DNA of 62,000 bases, taken from contig CM055092.1 of assembly GCA_029204225.1 (NCBI GenBank), forward strand, positions 66,476,930 through 66,538,929, read 5' to 3'. The stretch comes from Diphasiastrum complanatum (lineage: Eukaryota > Streptophyta > Lycopodiopsida > Lycopodiales > Lycopodiaceae). Of the stretch, positions 33,492 to 47,626 are shown one piece after another (within the stretch, counting starts at the first letter, position 1; each line of letters opens with the position of its first letter). Made by a program: the position numbers and the translations under genes. The notes below the pieces were generated by a model. That model was not told where the DNA came from. It worked only from the letters and a program-made list of their open reading frames with translations, and searched no databases.

Positions 33492-34387
33492 TGTTGGGAT
33501 TCGGTGAGGTCTGCGTGTCATGACACAAGGAAGCGAGTGGAAATCCTCAGTGCATGCAATGATGTCTATCATATTCAGACCGAATTCAATAGTTCAAGGT
33601 CTGTCCTACTTGATCACAACTTCAAAAACACTGGATCGATATAATCGATTCCATAGCCATGCACGAATTACATCGATTTCAGATTTAGTTTTGCGGAAGC
33701 ATATTAGGTGTGGGAATTAGAGCGACAAATCAACACAAGCTATCAGTCATACGAATAATTTAATCTACAAATATGTTTATCTGCTAGCAAGAAATAATCT
33801 GAAAATGAATAAAACTGAGCATCAATCACAATATACACGACCTAGATTACTAGAACATTGATTATTCGGTCCCGAATAGATACAGTTTGAATGTAGTAAG
33901 AGTCATGTTTTTCTTTGAAATAATACTCCGTAATAACAGAGAGAAAAAACAAAACAATTGCGCTCTAGATGTTCAATTGATCGCTACAATGTCTTTAGGA
34001 GCTAACCGAGCAACAATAGTTTACAATTAAGATTAAGGCACTACGTGATGTTGGCAGTCGACTGCCTTCAGACAATATCTAATTCAGTTAGAGATTTTGT
34101 CCGAGCATGCTTCAATGTACTTGTTGATCTGTCGATAGTCGGATTACGGCCGATTATTCGAGGATGTCGAACTATCGAGGATGGCCAAATAATCAAAGAT
34201 GATCGAATAGATGAAGGTGTTCGAACAATCGAGGAAACATTGTCACTGATCCTTTTGTATTTTTGTAGACTATCAGAGAACAAGTGTATTTCTACAGAGT
34301 GTGTGCAAGTGTACAAGTATTTACAACAGCGAGTAAATGGATCTAAATCAGCAGAGAGATAGGGATGGAGAGGATATAAATCCAACA
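33492..34387 (-). mobile_element. Copia LTR
   Basis: It begins TGTTGGGATTCGG next to the primer site and ends ATCCAACA at 34387, giving the inverted termini TGTTGG/CCAACA. About 896 bp. A truncated relative lies in inverted orientation at 12731-13449. Confidence 0.7.
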
Positions 34388-37300
34388 TAAGCTTATGAAT
34401 GTCTTATCTTTTCCCTAGTAGACATCAAAGGGGTGGTAGAAAAGTGATCCAACCTCTTCGGATTAAAGGGGACCAACCACTTGAATCAATTGCCTTTACT
34501 CAACTTTTGCTTACTAGTAAGAAGTATGTACACATGTGAGAGGGATCTTGAGCCATGCAAGACCCTAGTATGAGCATAGCTGTCTTTTTGTGTCTTATAT
34601 GTTTGATATGTGGAATACCTTCCTCAAGAAGAGGAAAGGAGATCTTCACCACCATGTCTCTTATTGGGGGACCAACCATGTCAATCACCTTGACTCACAA
34701 AATTGGAAGATGAAGATTGCATTATCCTGGCCATTAACTAATATTTAATCCGAAAATGTTAAGGATGTCAATCTTAGTGGTCATAATTTTGGTGTCTCGA
34801 AAATACTTGAATCTCATGGATAGTATATTAAAATAATTAGAATTATTGGATGGAATATGAGGATTTGGAGTATGCCTCTTGGATAGAACATCATGAAAAT
34901 GGTGAGCAATTAGAAATTTCTCTATATTTGTAACTTCAAGAAGAATCTTCTAAAGCTCACAAATTACATTTGAATGTGCTCATTCTTTTGTATATTATGA
35001 TTATATTGCCCTCTTGTCTTGCCTCTGCTAGAGTTGCACTAATATACCTCGCATGTCCTCTCATCATGCCACTATTGAAGTTGTCATGATATGCCTCATA
35101 GTGAACCTCATCTAGTTGTGATGGATTGTGGTGGTAAAGAGTTTTTTAGGCTTCATATGTTATTTCATTTTTTTATTATGATGTTTTTTTATAAAACTCA
35201 TAAATTATCTTGGTCATGATTTTTTGCAAAATACATTTTTTTGTATGATTGTTTCCAAATAATTTGGGAATTGACTCATAAAAAAACACGATTTTATACT
35301 AAATTAGGTGATCTAAATGATATACCTGAAAATTTGTACCTTTTTGTAAATAATCATTTAAATCTCAACTTGTCTACTTGGAGGCCAATAGTAACTTGAG
35401 TACAACGTCTCATTTTCTATGCTAGATACATTCAAATCCATGTATTTGAAGTCTATAGAGACATGCATCTTATCTATTACTAGTTTGTAGTATAGATACA
35501 ATATTTACCCTTGAAACTTGTCAAGATTGTATCTACACCTCACATCTTGATCAAGGGCTCACATTAGAAAGGTCAGATGAATGAAAGGCTAAGATAGACT
35601 CAGCCTCTAAGTGTGAGTACTCTTCAATATATTTGAGACTCTTTTGTGCATACTTATCATACATTGGGTAGTGAATATTGGAGCTTCTGGAAGCAAGCTT
35701 GTAAGTAGTGAAGACATTGGCAATGTGCTTATTTGCCTACATAGTTAGATAGTAGAAACCATTGAGACTTATTTATTGGGGTGATTTGAGGATGCCATGG
35801 CCTAATACAAGTGTTGGAAGTTCATATACCGTACTCTTCATGTTTGATATTCCATTGATGTGATGTTTATGTATTTTGATCTCTCTTCCTTAGACTAAAT
35901 GCTGCTATTGCCTAACATTGTCAAGTTTGGGAGTCCAAGTTGCTTATGTTAAGTGCAATCATTTTGGCCATAGATCCTTAAGTTAATCTTTGACAAGTTT
36001 TTCACACGATATCAAAGCTCTATTCATCTTTGAATCAAGTTAGGAGGGTGCTACTAGGGCCAGTAGCCATTTTGTGAAGTCTGGTGAAGCTAGTCATCAA
36101 GAATCGCTGTAAGACATATTGTTCAGGTTGGAAACACATGACGCATCTTCTTCTTTATAAGGAAATCTACTCTTTAGAGTCAGAAATAGGTTTCAAATCA
36201 TTCATACAATCATTTCTAAATTTTCATTTGAGGTATGGAACTTGGCTTTCTACTAGATTTCATTTTTTGAACTAGTCTTAACGTTGTTAAAATTTATTGA
36301 TATAAAACATCAAGATTAGGTATAATATATTGTGTATAGGTTTGGATCAACTGAATCCATGAGGAATTTCAAGAATGATTTTAAGCAATGATTTAGATCT
36401 TGTATCAAGTTATCAACCTCTAGACAAGTTTGATGTACATCTTCATGATTAGTCCTTAAAGTTTTTTTCTTGAATATCACTTTCTTTGTGTGCAAGTAGA
36501 GTTAGATTGCCAGCCTCAAGGTGCAGAAAGATATCATAGATCACATTGAATGCACACTAATGTTACATAAGTTCAAATACTATGAAAGCCTTTGTCAATA
36601 AAAGTAAGTGCCTTGTGATACTATTTATTTAGCTATCATTAGCCAATAGCCCTTGTAACTCAAGACTTCAGCATTTAAAAAAGAACAATTTATTGCATCA
36701 TTTCTTTCACTGTATCACTTGTGTAGAACTAACATTCTTACATCTAGAATATCCAAGAGGTTGAAGTTTTCAAATCTGCAATTAAAAAAAATTCACAGTT
36801 AGTACAAAAAATTTATGTGATTACATTATGATGGATGCATTTCTCTTTTTGTAGTGTGCAATATATTATGTGTCTTTACATTTGGCTATCCCTTATATTG
36901 TCCATTATGACTGTGTTGCACTATTTTAAACCAAAAGAGAGCTTCATATCAAAAGTAAAACCTAAACGTATAGGTATTCTAACACTTGGAAGTTTTGATT
37001 CGAGATTGAGAAAAAATAAAAATTATCTTCTCTAAATCACAAACTATAGTAAGAAATTTGATTATCTAAAACTAGAATTGGAGGCAATATGGCTGAAATA
37101 CAATAAGTTCAATACTTGAATATGAGAATTGGATGTTCTTACCATTAATTTTCTATTTCATCTGTGATGCTTAAAGGATGTTATCAACCAGCTAATCTCA
37201 GATACATATCCTTCAATCCAACATGTTTCAAGTGTGTAAAATGGCCTTTGACTCCCGCAAAAAACTACAAGGGAGAACCGAATTGAAGGTCATAGGTAGT

Positions 37301-37450
37301 TGTTCAAATTGCAAGACACAAGAAACATAGTTGAACTTAATAGTTGATTTAAAGTTGTACATGTAAACGAATCAATTGAAGCATGAGAAATCATACACTT
37401 ATACACAATTCAATGATTGAGGAATAATTGTTAGCATTAAAACCACAATG
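34388..37450. other. Gene-free stretch with inverted-duplication segments
   Basis: 34388-34810 and 36020-36150 match the arm at 11.49-13.45 kb in inverted orientation. The remainder is AT-rich with no credible frame; it is the 3' flank of desaturase copy 1. Confidence 0.5.
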
Positions 37451-40400
37451 TCATACTGAAGCATGACGTTTGTATGGAATATTGAACTCTTTGCAAGTGG
37501 CCTCCACAATGGGTTGAATACTTGGGTAGTGCATGTGACACACTCCTGGAAATAGGTGATGTTCAATCTGCATAAAAAATGCGAAACTTATTATCATACT
37601 TTTGTATAGTTTCATGCTAAAACTTGGAAACATCAGATGCATTCACATGCTAAAAAAAACTAGCATCTCCTTTATGTAATTATAGACCCATAAGTTCTTT
37701 AAGCTCTTATTTTAATCAAATTCTTCTTTGAAAGTGCTAATAAATACATAATCTTCTAGCTAGATCAAGATGTATATAGATTTGTAGTTTTGTAAAGATA
37801 GTTGAAGAAAGACTACTTCAAAATCAACTTGATTTCAACCAATGAGGCAAGTCAAATATAAATGATGCAAATCTTTATCCTAAGCTTACAGGTGAGTTTG
37901 TATAGATGCTTCTATGTATTAGTATAGAAATGTGTGCATATATAGAATATGCAAATGCCAACTTGTTCATAACAGGCCTTAAGCCTAAGACAAGTGTAGG
38001 CCCTAGATATTTTCAAAAAAGACATACAAGCTTGTATGGAAAGCTATAAGCCACATGTCAAAGAATGTGAACAATCTATCTTTTGGACAAGTGCCAATCT
38101 CAAGGTCTACTTTGTCAAAATAACATATGCTGTAATTCATACTTCTCACATGCCACCTTAATCATTATGTTTTGATGAGTATGTTAAATTCAAGTCAACT
38201 CTCCAAATTTGTACCTTTCATGGGTCAAAATCATTTTTTCATAAAAGAACATAAATACTTTTAATGCTCCAACTTTTTAATATCGCATAACACAAAAATG
38301 GCACAAGTGATATCAAAGGTCCAAAACTTACTTGGTAAATAAGTCCTCCGCATAGATGCAACCACAAGGTCGAACCTGTGTTGTAGTTTGTTGAGGCACA
38401 TACCTAGAAAACAATGATATTGTGCATTGTTATGAGAGAAATGATGAGTCATTGAGAAAGAATGTGGTTTCTTTTCATACTTTATTTACAAATTGCAAGC
38501 AATTTTCAAATTGAAAATTGTATAAAACATTTGCTTTCCAATGAGGCATGTGATCAATATACATTTTAGAGAACAAAGAGTTATACAAACTAAATAAATA
38601 GTCAATCGTTGTGATCCGATGCATTTTTTCTACTTTTTAAATAATAATACAATATAAAAGGACATATGAGTTTTTTCTATAATGAAGTTGAAAATAATGT
38701 ATGAATTTTTTTTTCCCCTTGTGGAACCATTTTGTAGCTTTTCAACACAACATATAAATCTTAAGTATCTCACACAGTCAAGCCTCTCTTGAAGTAGAGT
38801 TTTCATGTATGAATAAACTTGGATTTGACTTGAAATTCAAACTCTACAAAATTGTCCATTTTTCAAATTCTTAAAGTAAAGATGTTGATTCACATTAAGT
38901 CGAAAATTGGTTCTTTTCATGTTTTGCATTTGTCGAATGTAAACACTACATCAACACTATCTAGGGATTGAAAATTCTATATAGTTTTAAATCTTTCTCA
39001 AAGACAAAATGTGAGCTTGATTTTGATTCATTCTATCATGAAGGGCTCTATATTATGTTCTTTGTTGCAATTTTCTTCCCGATTAACATATCTACAATAT
39101 TTAGCATCTATGGCAATGATTTTGATTTTCTTTGTCTAGAGTATCAATAGTAATGAGTTGCACGTATGGGAACATTGTATGCTTGCATGGGCACAAGTAG
39201 AGGTAAAGCAAGGGCTATTTCCTCTAGGAGAAACTTGCCCTGAGATTTTATTGCTAGGTTACTCTCTCTACACTTGCATCCTAGTCCCTGGCACATGGGT
39301 GATGCTATTGGAGATTGAGTACGTAGCATCTACCTGGTTGGGTGGTTTGGCTCCACAGTCATTCCTTTGTGTGTGTCTTCTTAGCAGGATCTTGGAGTGC
39401 TTACTCCTTACAACTAATAGCCACAATTCACAACATATATTGATAATCTAACTTTGAGATTCTATTTCTAGATGTTTGGTCTTAGGCAAAAAAATTCTAG
39501 GATACTTTTGTGGCTTTCAAAGTAGAGGAAGGTTGGGCCACCATATCTATTTTAATTTCAACTACCATGCATATGAAGATAATATGAAGAATCCATTTCA
39601 AATACAATGGAAAAAAAAAATATCTAATCAAAATCACTTACCTGTTGTCATTGATTGAATAAGACAAGCAATCAAACATTAATATGTAGAAAAAAAAAAT
39701 TGATAAGATAATAATATTTGTTGTAGTTTCAGAAAACATGTTTTATTATGAGTAAAATTAAATAGACGACATAATAATGAAAGCGAATGACATCAAGCAA
39801 CTGTTATAATCAAAACATGGATCTTGCATCAAGCATTTGATTGTATTAAAGAGAATGTTTTTCTATACAACCTGCATTGCTGCCCAACCATAAGGCACAG
39901 TTGGAACTCCTTTATTTAGATCAACCATCAAGAAAGTTGCGGATTCCACCACATGACTAATCTCAAATAATATTGCTAGTGTCCATCCACACACCAACTG
40001 CACCAAACAAGTAGTATTTGTTATATAGAAAGATGAACACACAAGTAGTCCTCTTGACAACAAATTCCACCAGTGTATTTCACTAAGCATATTCTAATTG
40101 GACTAAGAAACATGTGTATTCTGATTATCAACAAACCTGTGATAAGATATATAGCTTCACCATTGGGGGGATTTCGTAGTTGCTATAAAGAAATGAAGGA
40201 TGACAATGTAAACAACATAGGAGAGTTTTGATCCCCAAAAAACCAAAATTTCCAAAGGTGTCATTTTTGCGATAATGCCTCTGCATGAACAACCACACAT
40301 TACACATAACAAAGAGCACACATCAGTGTGACAATCCAAGAAATAAACTTTATATTTGGTACATATCATTTTCGCAATTTTAGCAAATGAGATGGAAATA

Positions 40401-43400
40401 AGTATATGAATTTGCATATTTCAAGAGTTAGTGCAAATTAAGAGATATAATACTCACTGTCCAATTTTTCCTGTGATCAAGGCTTGAAAGTCATCGAACC
40501 AAATAGCCTTCAATGTCATTAGACCATAAAGTGGCCATAGGTATATGTGCTGCAATGCACAAGTCACAATTAATTCACCTAGAATGTTGAAAGAGTACTT
40601 GACTAACTTTTTAATGCTAAAAGGATTCATAAGGCCTTCATAGCTCGAATGATGGCATTGGTAACTATGTGGGCTATTATTGTAACGCTCAGGACAATAA
40701 TCATTCTTGCTAGAGAAAAATCCCATGACTCACCTGATAGGCATGAAAAGAATGTCTTGGTTGTTCTAAGTGCACCCTTCTGATATCAACGTCATTTGCT
40801 CCTATAAAGGTGTTCAACCTTATGAATCCATTCAATCGTATGTACTCACGATGACACTTTGCATCATACATACTCGCATGAATATTGTGCTATTTAATAC
40901 AATATCAATGCTACTTATTTGATTTGAAGATCAAAATTTATGTCAACAAGCTTCATTTTAATATGGATTGAGAAAACATACTAATATATGGGTCGAATTT
41001 GTTCACATTTGTATAAGCATGATGCGCAATAATGTGTTGTTGCCTCCATATATAGCTATCAAACAATAAAATCACAATGAGAAAACAAATTTTCTCAACT
41101 TAAAAGTGACTAGATAATTTTTATATTTTAAGTATCATGTAAAATTTACCTGCTAGCTCCAATTAAATCTAAAGATATTCCCATCAAATATGAGAACCAA
41201 GGCCATGTAGAATATGCTCTTGCAAAGAAGTTCACATCCGAGCTGCTACACAGATCAGCTCTTCTAATTTACAAATCTCTTTTGACATCTTAAAAGCTTC
41301 CAACTTTAGTCAATGACATGCTTGTAGTGTTCATTTAACAAATGGAATGCAACAATCATAACCATGTATTTATTTGCAAAGAAAACGGTAGATTCTGTAA
41401 AGGTTTTCTTTATATTAACTTGTTTAATGTTCTCCTAAGAGAGCCAAACATCTAAGTCTCTTATTGAATGTTCTTTACATGCACAAAATGAGCATTTTGG
41501 CTATGATATTTCTATACTTTATCAAATACACATATACATAGAACTAGTAGTTGTAAAATGTATCCAACAGCAAGAAAATTGGACACTCACCATGGTTGCC
41601 GTCATGCATTATATTCATCGCGATATGAGCTTATATGTATCCAAATGCAATAGCATATATAGAAGAAATGATAGGATTTTGGACTTGGAAAAACATCAAA
41701 TAGTAGAAGAACAAATACAATGCTAAGATCACAGCTGACTTGATAAACAAGTGTGAATGCACTCTTGGATTCACATGCATCATTTCCAATTAAAAAATGA
41801 TCATTAGACTTTTACATTTCATACAAACATGGCATAAAGATAAAATGCAGTGAAGGTCAAAAAAATTGAATTTATTGTGTAAAGTAGCACTAATGTTGAA
41901 TACTTTTAGAGGCCCAATAAATTTATTATAATTGGAAGGATTTTTCGAAAAGAAGGAATTACTACTAAATTATAGCTTTTATATTGAGTGGTAAAGACAA
42001 CAAATCTGATGTAGGAAATATGTTGCAATGTGTAAGAAAATACATGAAAGTACCTTGTTCCTATGAAAATAAGCCTCAACGCGCTCTTTCAATGCCAAAT
42101 AAAAGGGTTCTTTCACAGTGTCCAAGTACTCCACATTGGTCATGCTTAAGTCCTCATCGCTGGCATCTATTTCACCAACACAGTACTGGTCCAACAATTT
42201 CCTGATAGTCGGTGGAAGATGTCAAGGACATTAGGACATAAGCACAAAAGATCAGTGGACACAGTCTATGACTTCATGTACTGTTGAGCTCTTAGCTGCT
42301 TGCAGGTATTGCTAAAATGAAGACTTGCCAAACACACAAAAACATAGATCTCTGTTTCACATCCAACTTTCATACAAATCCATTTATGTTTTATGGAAAA
42401 TCTGACGTATCCTCCAACTATTCCCATAACACCTTCCTAATATATAGATATCTACTTTGTTTCTGCTTCCTTGGAAGGAAAAAAATATCTTCGCCTAAGT
42501 CTAATCTTCAATTGCTTTGCTTGACCTCAAAGTTCCCAAATTAGATAGTTATTCAAATAGGAGTAAGCGATATTCCGCAAATAAACACATGACGTTTTTT
42601 GAATCAGTACCCAGAAGTTTGTCTGTTCTTCCTTGTCTCTCTTTGTGATTCTACAAAGGTGCTGTGCCAAAATTGCTCATTGTCTGAATTCTTTTCTTAA
42701 CAACATCTAGACGAGTTCGTTCCAATTGATGCCAGATAAGGTAATTCCCATAAGTCTAGAACATAAAAAAAACTTATTGTGTTGGAACGTTGCAATCCTT
42801 GAGCATTTTTTAAAATGAGCTGCATGTTGTAGCCTAGAGACAGAACTCCCTTTTTACAATTATGATTTGATTGACCTTCATCTCTAACGTTAGAAAGAGA
42901 ACTTTATATATCGTTCCATGATATGAACTTGTAAATCATATACAGATTATCACATTATAAACTTTCTAGCATTCTATACCATCTAGCGTAGATTTGTATG
43001 TCTATTCTTTGTATGCGTCTCTCTGCATCAGCTATCGTCTTTTTGGTATCTTGTCCTTCAACTCAAAAGGCTTACTGAATTTGAAGGAGATTATTGTTTT
43101 AGCATGTGTACTGAACTTTTCAAATACTCATCTGTCGATGTTTCTTCAACTCAGCTACAACATCCAATCACTTAAAACGAACATTCGGATGTCTCAAAGA
43201 AAGAATACCTAGCGGTTGCACTTCTGATATTCGGCGGAATTGTTGACCATCGTAGTCGTTGTTTGTTGCATGTCGTCAAGAAGCATGTTGCTTTCGTGGC
43301 CCATCTTAAGCAACTAAGAGGTTTGTATGTAGTATAACTCGGCACGTAATTGCCTACAAACTATGTCTTCAGGACAACTAGACCCCACCCTATAGACACA

Positions 43401-44365
43401 TTTGATGCCATCTGGAGAAATGTCGGGAATGTGCTCTCGAAATTGAAGAGAATAATTTGCTTGAAGTTAGTGTTCATATGCAGGAATTCGATTAAATTTG
43501 GCTGAAGGTAATGCCCCCGCAACAAGGACCAACTAGATGATGGCAATGTTGCTGCAATACTAGGATAGCACGGCACACACAGTAGGAGTCGAACTTGAAG
43601 CATTCCCAATTTTGACAAACTAGCAAAGGCCATCTGCTGACGCGAGGCATGCTATATAGAAACTAACCAACTGACCGTGCATGTAGTAACCTGATAGTTG
43701 AGGGTATAATGACTCGTATACACCCTGACCTCTACAGTTATAGTGGGTAAGATTGTGAACACACAATGCTAATCATGAAATTGTGTGGAAAATAGCTAAC
43801 TATCAGTATATTACTTTCTTAGTTTGCTTGCAAATAAGAGCATGCTTAGCATGTATTTACCAGACATAAAGTGGATGATAGGAGTTGAATAAATATGTCG
43901 AATCTTGCCCTGCTCGCACCCTGTTAGCAGAGCCCATGGATCAGTCTAGTCACTAGTGCATATGTTCAGCTACCATCCAAGGGCATATATAAATGAAGTA
44001 CGATGCATAATTATCCCGTTCATGATTGGAAACTGGTAGCTCTCTACGCGCGTCGACCAGAATGCTCATGTGAAGGAGAATGCTGAAATTAATTTCATAA
44101 ACTAAAGACGCACAGCGCAGAGTTCCTACAGGACTATTAGAAGACAATATAAGAAGTGGTACCATTTTGTCACATCATACACCTTCCCATCAATTACCAG
44201 CCAGCAATCTTTTGGTGTTTCATGTAATGCCACTTCTTTGCGGCTGTATTTCTTCAGTGCTTCCCGTGGGGATGCCTTGATCGTGCTGGCAACCCCATCA
44301 TGAGTGTAATCAATTGTCATTTTGAGTGTGGCTGCTGCAGATGTACCTCGTAGCTGGAAGGACAT
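37451..44365 (-). pseudogene. Front-end fatty-acid desaturase (cytochrome b5 fusion), copy 1, all 12 exons present but disabled
   Basis: Exons high to low: 44163-44365 (ATG 44365), 43861-43920, 42054-42201, 41591-41774, 41150-41242, 40982-41055, 40734-40801, 40458-40549, 40137-40280, 39872-39997, 38332-38403, 37451-37567 (stop 37451-37453). All but one intron keep GT..AG and phases match. Product about 470 residues: b5 start (CWLVIDGKVYDVTKW), His box 1 MHDGNH, box 2 QQHIIAHHAYTN, box 3 Q/IEHH across exons 11-12. The family is ER-membrane di-iron desaturases acting on the carboxyl side of existing double bonds (delta-5/6/8 in PUFA synthesis); regioselectivity cannot be read. Lesions: in-frame 33-bp loss removing HPGG in exon 2; TAA at 41631-41633; exon-4 acceptor CAG changed to CAT; 1-bp loss in exon 9 (about 40194). 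Confidence 0.93.
39150..39430 (+). mobile_element. Gypsy-type LTR remnant in intron 10 of desaturase copy 1
   Basis: It matches the 3' part of the LTR sequence at 47822-48130, and more distantly 31243-31760 (GGTTGGGTGGTTTGGCTCCAC block). The 5' part present in copy 2 is missing here. Confidence 0.6.
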
Positions 44366-44981
44366 GATCAACGTTTCAATACAGCCGCATATATCGAAAG
44401 AGAGTGCTGTTCTACCTTTTCTAAATCAGAAACTGCATCTATATATCACACTGGCTGTGATACAGCGTGTCTCGGCTTATGAGCTTTCACAGCTCAAATG
44501 ACTCATGCATGCTGAGTTCTAAGCACTGTCAAACTATATTGTCATTAGAATTCAAGTTGGAGTTGGACGCAATCTAATAAGCAAGGACAAGTATACAACT
44601 AGATTGTACTGCTAAACAACATGCCATTCTTTGTATCGCGAAATGCGACGCGCTGATAAGGATTAGTCATTGTAGCTAAACTCATTAGGAATATTGGTAT
44701 GTAGAGAGACTTACTGGAGCTCCAAAACACCGATAGAGATCAACCGTTAAGAGTTGGATTCTCCAATCAAGTTAATTTCCTGGAGGCTGTGAGTGCAACA
44801 CATATCAATAGATCCACGAAAGAAAGCCTTGCGTTAATCTCCAACGCGACAACAACCCCCTTATGTACTACCACCCCGACGACAATTTTCATGACAAAAA
44901 AAGCATCAAACTGCGTTTCGTGTGGACAGTCGAGAATAACATTTGTCAGACGAAAATGAAAGAAAATATTTTTACATTAAT

Positions 44982-45370
44982 GATTCGCTGAATTTTCTAT
45001 GGCCATTTTTTTCAAATCTTCATCAGACTAACCGCAATTCGACTGATTAAGTCTGAACAAATTAGTATTTTACGTTTATGATTTGCTGAATTTTATTTCT
45101 ATGGTCCTTTTTCCAAATCTTTATCAGACTGACGGCAATTCTGATTAAGATCTGAACTAAGTATTTTACATTCAGGATTCGCTGAATTTTCTATGGTCAT
45201 TTATTTTCTCGAATATTCATGAGACTGACGGCAATTCTGAGTAAGATCTGAACTAAGTAGTATTTTAAAATTGTGAATCGCGGAATTTTCTATGCTCCTT
45301 TCTTTCAAATCTTCGTGATTCTTAGGATCCGAACTAAGAAACTTTCCACTATGTCATGAACAAGTCAGGA
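44982..45370. repeat. Four imperfect tandem repeats of about 97 bp
   Basis: GATTCGCTGAATTTTCTATGG-type words start at 44982, 45080, 45176 and 45275 (spacing 98, 96, 99), each followed by a CAGACT..GGCAATTCTGA..AAGATCTGAACTAAG-type segment. Copies A and C keep fewer units (A: about 22573, 22660, 22772). Confidence 0.8.
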
Positions 45371-45589
45371 CGACCATTTTAACGTCTCTGACTCTGCGCT
45401 GTTACGTGTAACTATAAGTAATAATCAATACTTAATATAATCTAAGAAATATCACAATATGTTATGAAAGATGGCATCGAAGTAAGTAGAAATCAGTGAG
45501 ACATATTGCAGGATTGGGTTTCCATTCTTGTTCTCTCGCCATGCCATTTAGCGTTAAGAGACGGGTCATGACAGTCTTTCATGACAGTA

Positions 45590-45621
45590 GACTTTGTCAT
45601 GCAGCATGTCATGACAAAGTC
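45590..45621. other. Perfect 12-bp stem hairpin
   Basis: GACTTTGTCATG at 45590-45601, an 8-nt loop, and CATGACAAAGTC at 45610-45621. Unique to copy B. Confidence 0.85.
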
Positions 45622-45850
45622 ATGTGAGTTTTGAATACGAACTAATTTAACTTTTTGATTATTCAGATTTGTGCTATGTATTGTCAAGGACTCAAGACTC
45701 ATTGCAGTTTGCAACCAGCCCGCGGCCAAGGTCTATGACTCTTATGGATTACATACTAGAAAATCAAAATAACTAGATAACTTTTAGTTGGGGGAATGCT
45801 CTCCCATCCTAGGAGAGCACTCCGCCCGAGCAAGTGGAAGACCCAAAGAG

Positions 45851-46959
45851 GGGACTCTCAGGGACCAAGGAAAGAGAATCTTTGTTTTGGAGAGATAATG
45901 CTAGTTTTCGAAGAGAGAATTATATTATAACAACGTTTTGAAATGATGGAGAGAGAAATCAAGGTGCATATTCTGCCTCTAAAGATGCCTGTAAAACATA
46001 TAATCTAAATCTGAGTAGATTTTCATGACTTTGGATGAATTTTGAACGTTACCTAGCGTGAAGATTTATGTGCTCTAGGTTTTGGTTGGTTTTGATGCCC
46101 TTGAGGCTAGGCTTAAAGAAAAGGAAGACCCTCGTGTGGGGGCCTTCCTGTATACATTCGTTTCTTCATATCTCTGTCTCTCTCGGATTTCTCTCACAGT
46201 TACTCCCTCCCTTCCTCCAGCGATCTCTCTCTCCTTCTTCACCCTGCCTGCGCTCTTCATCCATCTGCGCACCTGCTCTCTAGCTATCTGCGCTGCCCAT
46301 CTGCACTCTCCATCTGCGCATCTGCACTCTCCATCTGCGGTTCTATCCACCAACTTCTCTTCTAGTGGTATCCTAGTTCATATGCCATAGAGGATTTAGA
46401 AGGTTTAGAAGTCATATCAATGCTCCTAATGTGAAAAACATTGGACAAATACTAAAGGGAATTGAACTTGTGAAATCCTTTATATGTGTTTTGATTTTGA
46501 ATGGACAATCATTATTTAATGATTGTATAGATGAAAAATGAATGATTGTAACTGTTGATCATGATGGTAATAATGTGTGATAATAATTATTGTTTGGACT
46601 TAGTGATATTTGTGAGATGTGTGAGCAAGATTGAATGTTTTCATAATTGAGTAGTACAACACTTTTAAGATTTGTAGAAGAAGGTATAGTGTTGGATAGA
46701 GAGGTGTAGGTGTGAAGCCTAGCCCCACCATCCTAGCCTAGTGGGTGCCATCTTGAAGTAGTCAAGGAAAGTCACTCAAGAGGACCGATCCAAGGCAATG
46801 TGTTTCCTTTTAAAGGTCTTGCCCTTTATTATAAGGCAAGTACTTAGGAGATATATTCCCGAAAAATGACTTAGGCCTCTTCATGATTTATACTTATCCG
46901 GCTCATATCTTCATTTTTGAGTATATCATGCCATATTTATGTTGATATTCAATATTTAA
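45851..46959. other. Spacer between desaturase copies, no gene recognised
   Basis: The first part (to about 46060) matches 52985-53190. The rest is unmatched in the window. A CT-rich stretch at 46140-46345 includes a 21-bp perfect tandem duplication at 46298-46339 (CATCTGCACTCTCC start). Open frames across it are low-complexity. Confidence 0.4.
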
Positions 46960-47288
46960 TATTTTCGTGGCATCACAAAACTTGGATCTAACTTGAAATT
47001 CAAACCATACAAAATTGTCCATTTTTCAAATTCTTAAAGTAAAGTTGTTGATTCACATTAAGTTGAAAATTGGTTCTTTCCATGTTTTGCATTTGCCAAA
47101 TGTAAACACTACATTAACACTATCTTGGGATTTAAAATTCCATCTATTATACATGAATTTATTGAAAACAAATTACATATTTTAGGTAGACCTGGATTGA
47201 TTCACTGTTTCTATATAGCACAAATTAGTAATCTATGTAGGCCGATATAAAGAGCATAACTTGTTATAGAAAAGTTGGTTTGAGAGTT

Positions 47289-47415
<127 letters not shown>

Positions 47416-47626
47416 GGCTATATATTATGTTCTTTGTTGCATATTTCTTCCCGATTAACATATCTACAATATTTAGCATCTATGGCAATGATTTTGATTT
47501 TCTTTGTCTGGATAAGTAGCTAGTGGTTTAAATATTGATGTTTCAAATCATCACAATACTATCCACTTGCATTACAATGGACTAGACGTTTCAAAGATAA
47601 AATATTTATAAGTTTATTGATGTTAT

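Larger units (their letters stand above)
44366..45850. promoter_or_regulatory. Desaturase upstream region, copy B
   Basis: The 5' flank of desaturase copy 1. From about 44733 it matches regions A and C. It contains the fullest set of the 97-bp repeats and lacks the 252-bp hairpin block. Promoter function is inferred from position only; no TATA box was fixed. Confidence 0.6.

Noticed and set aside
43361-43633. 90-residue minus-strand frame in intron 2 of desaturase copy 1
   Set aside because: No counterpart frame in copy 2, no motif, and it lies within an intron whose splice sites are clear.
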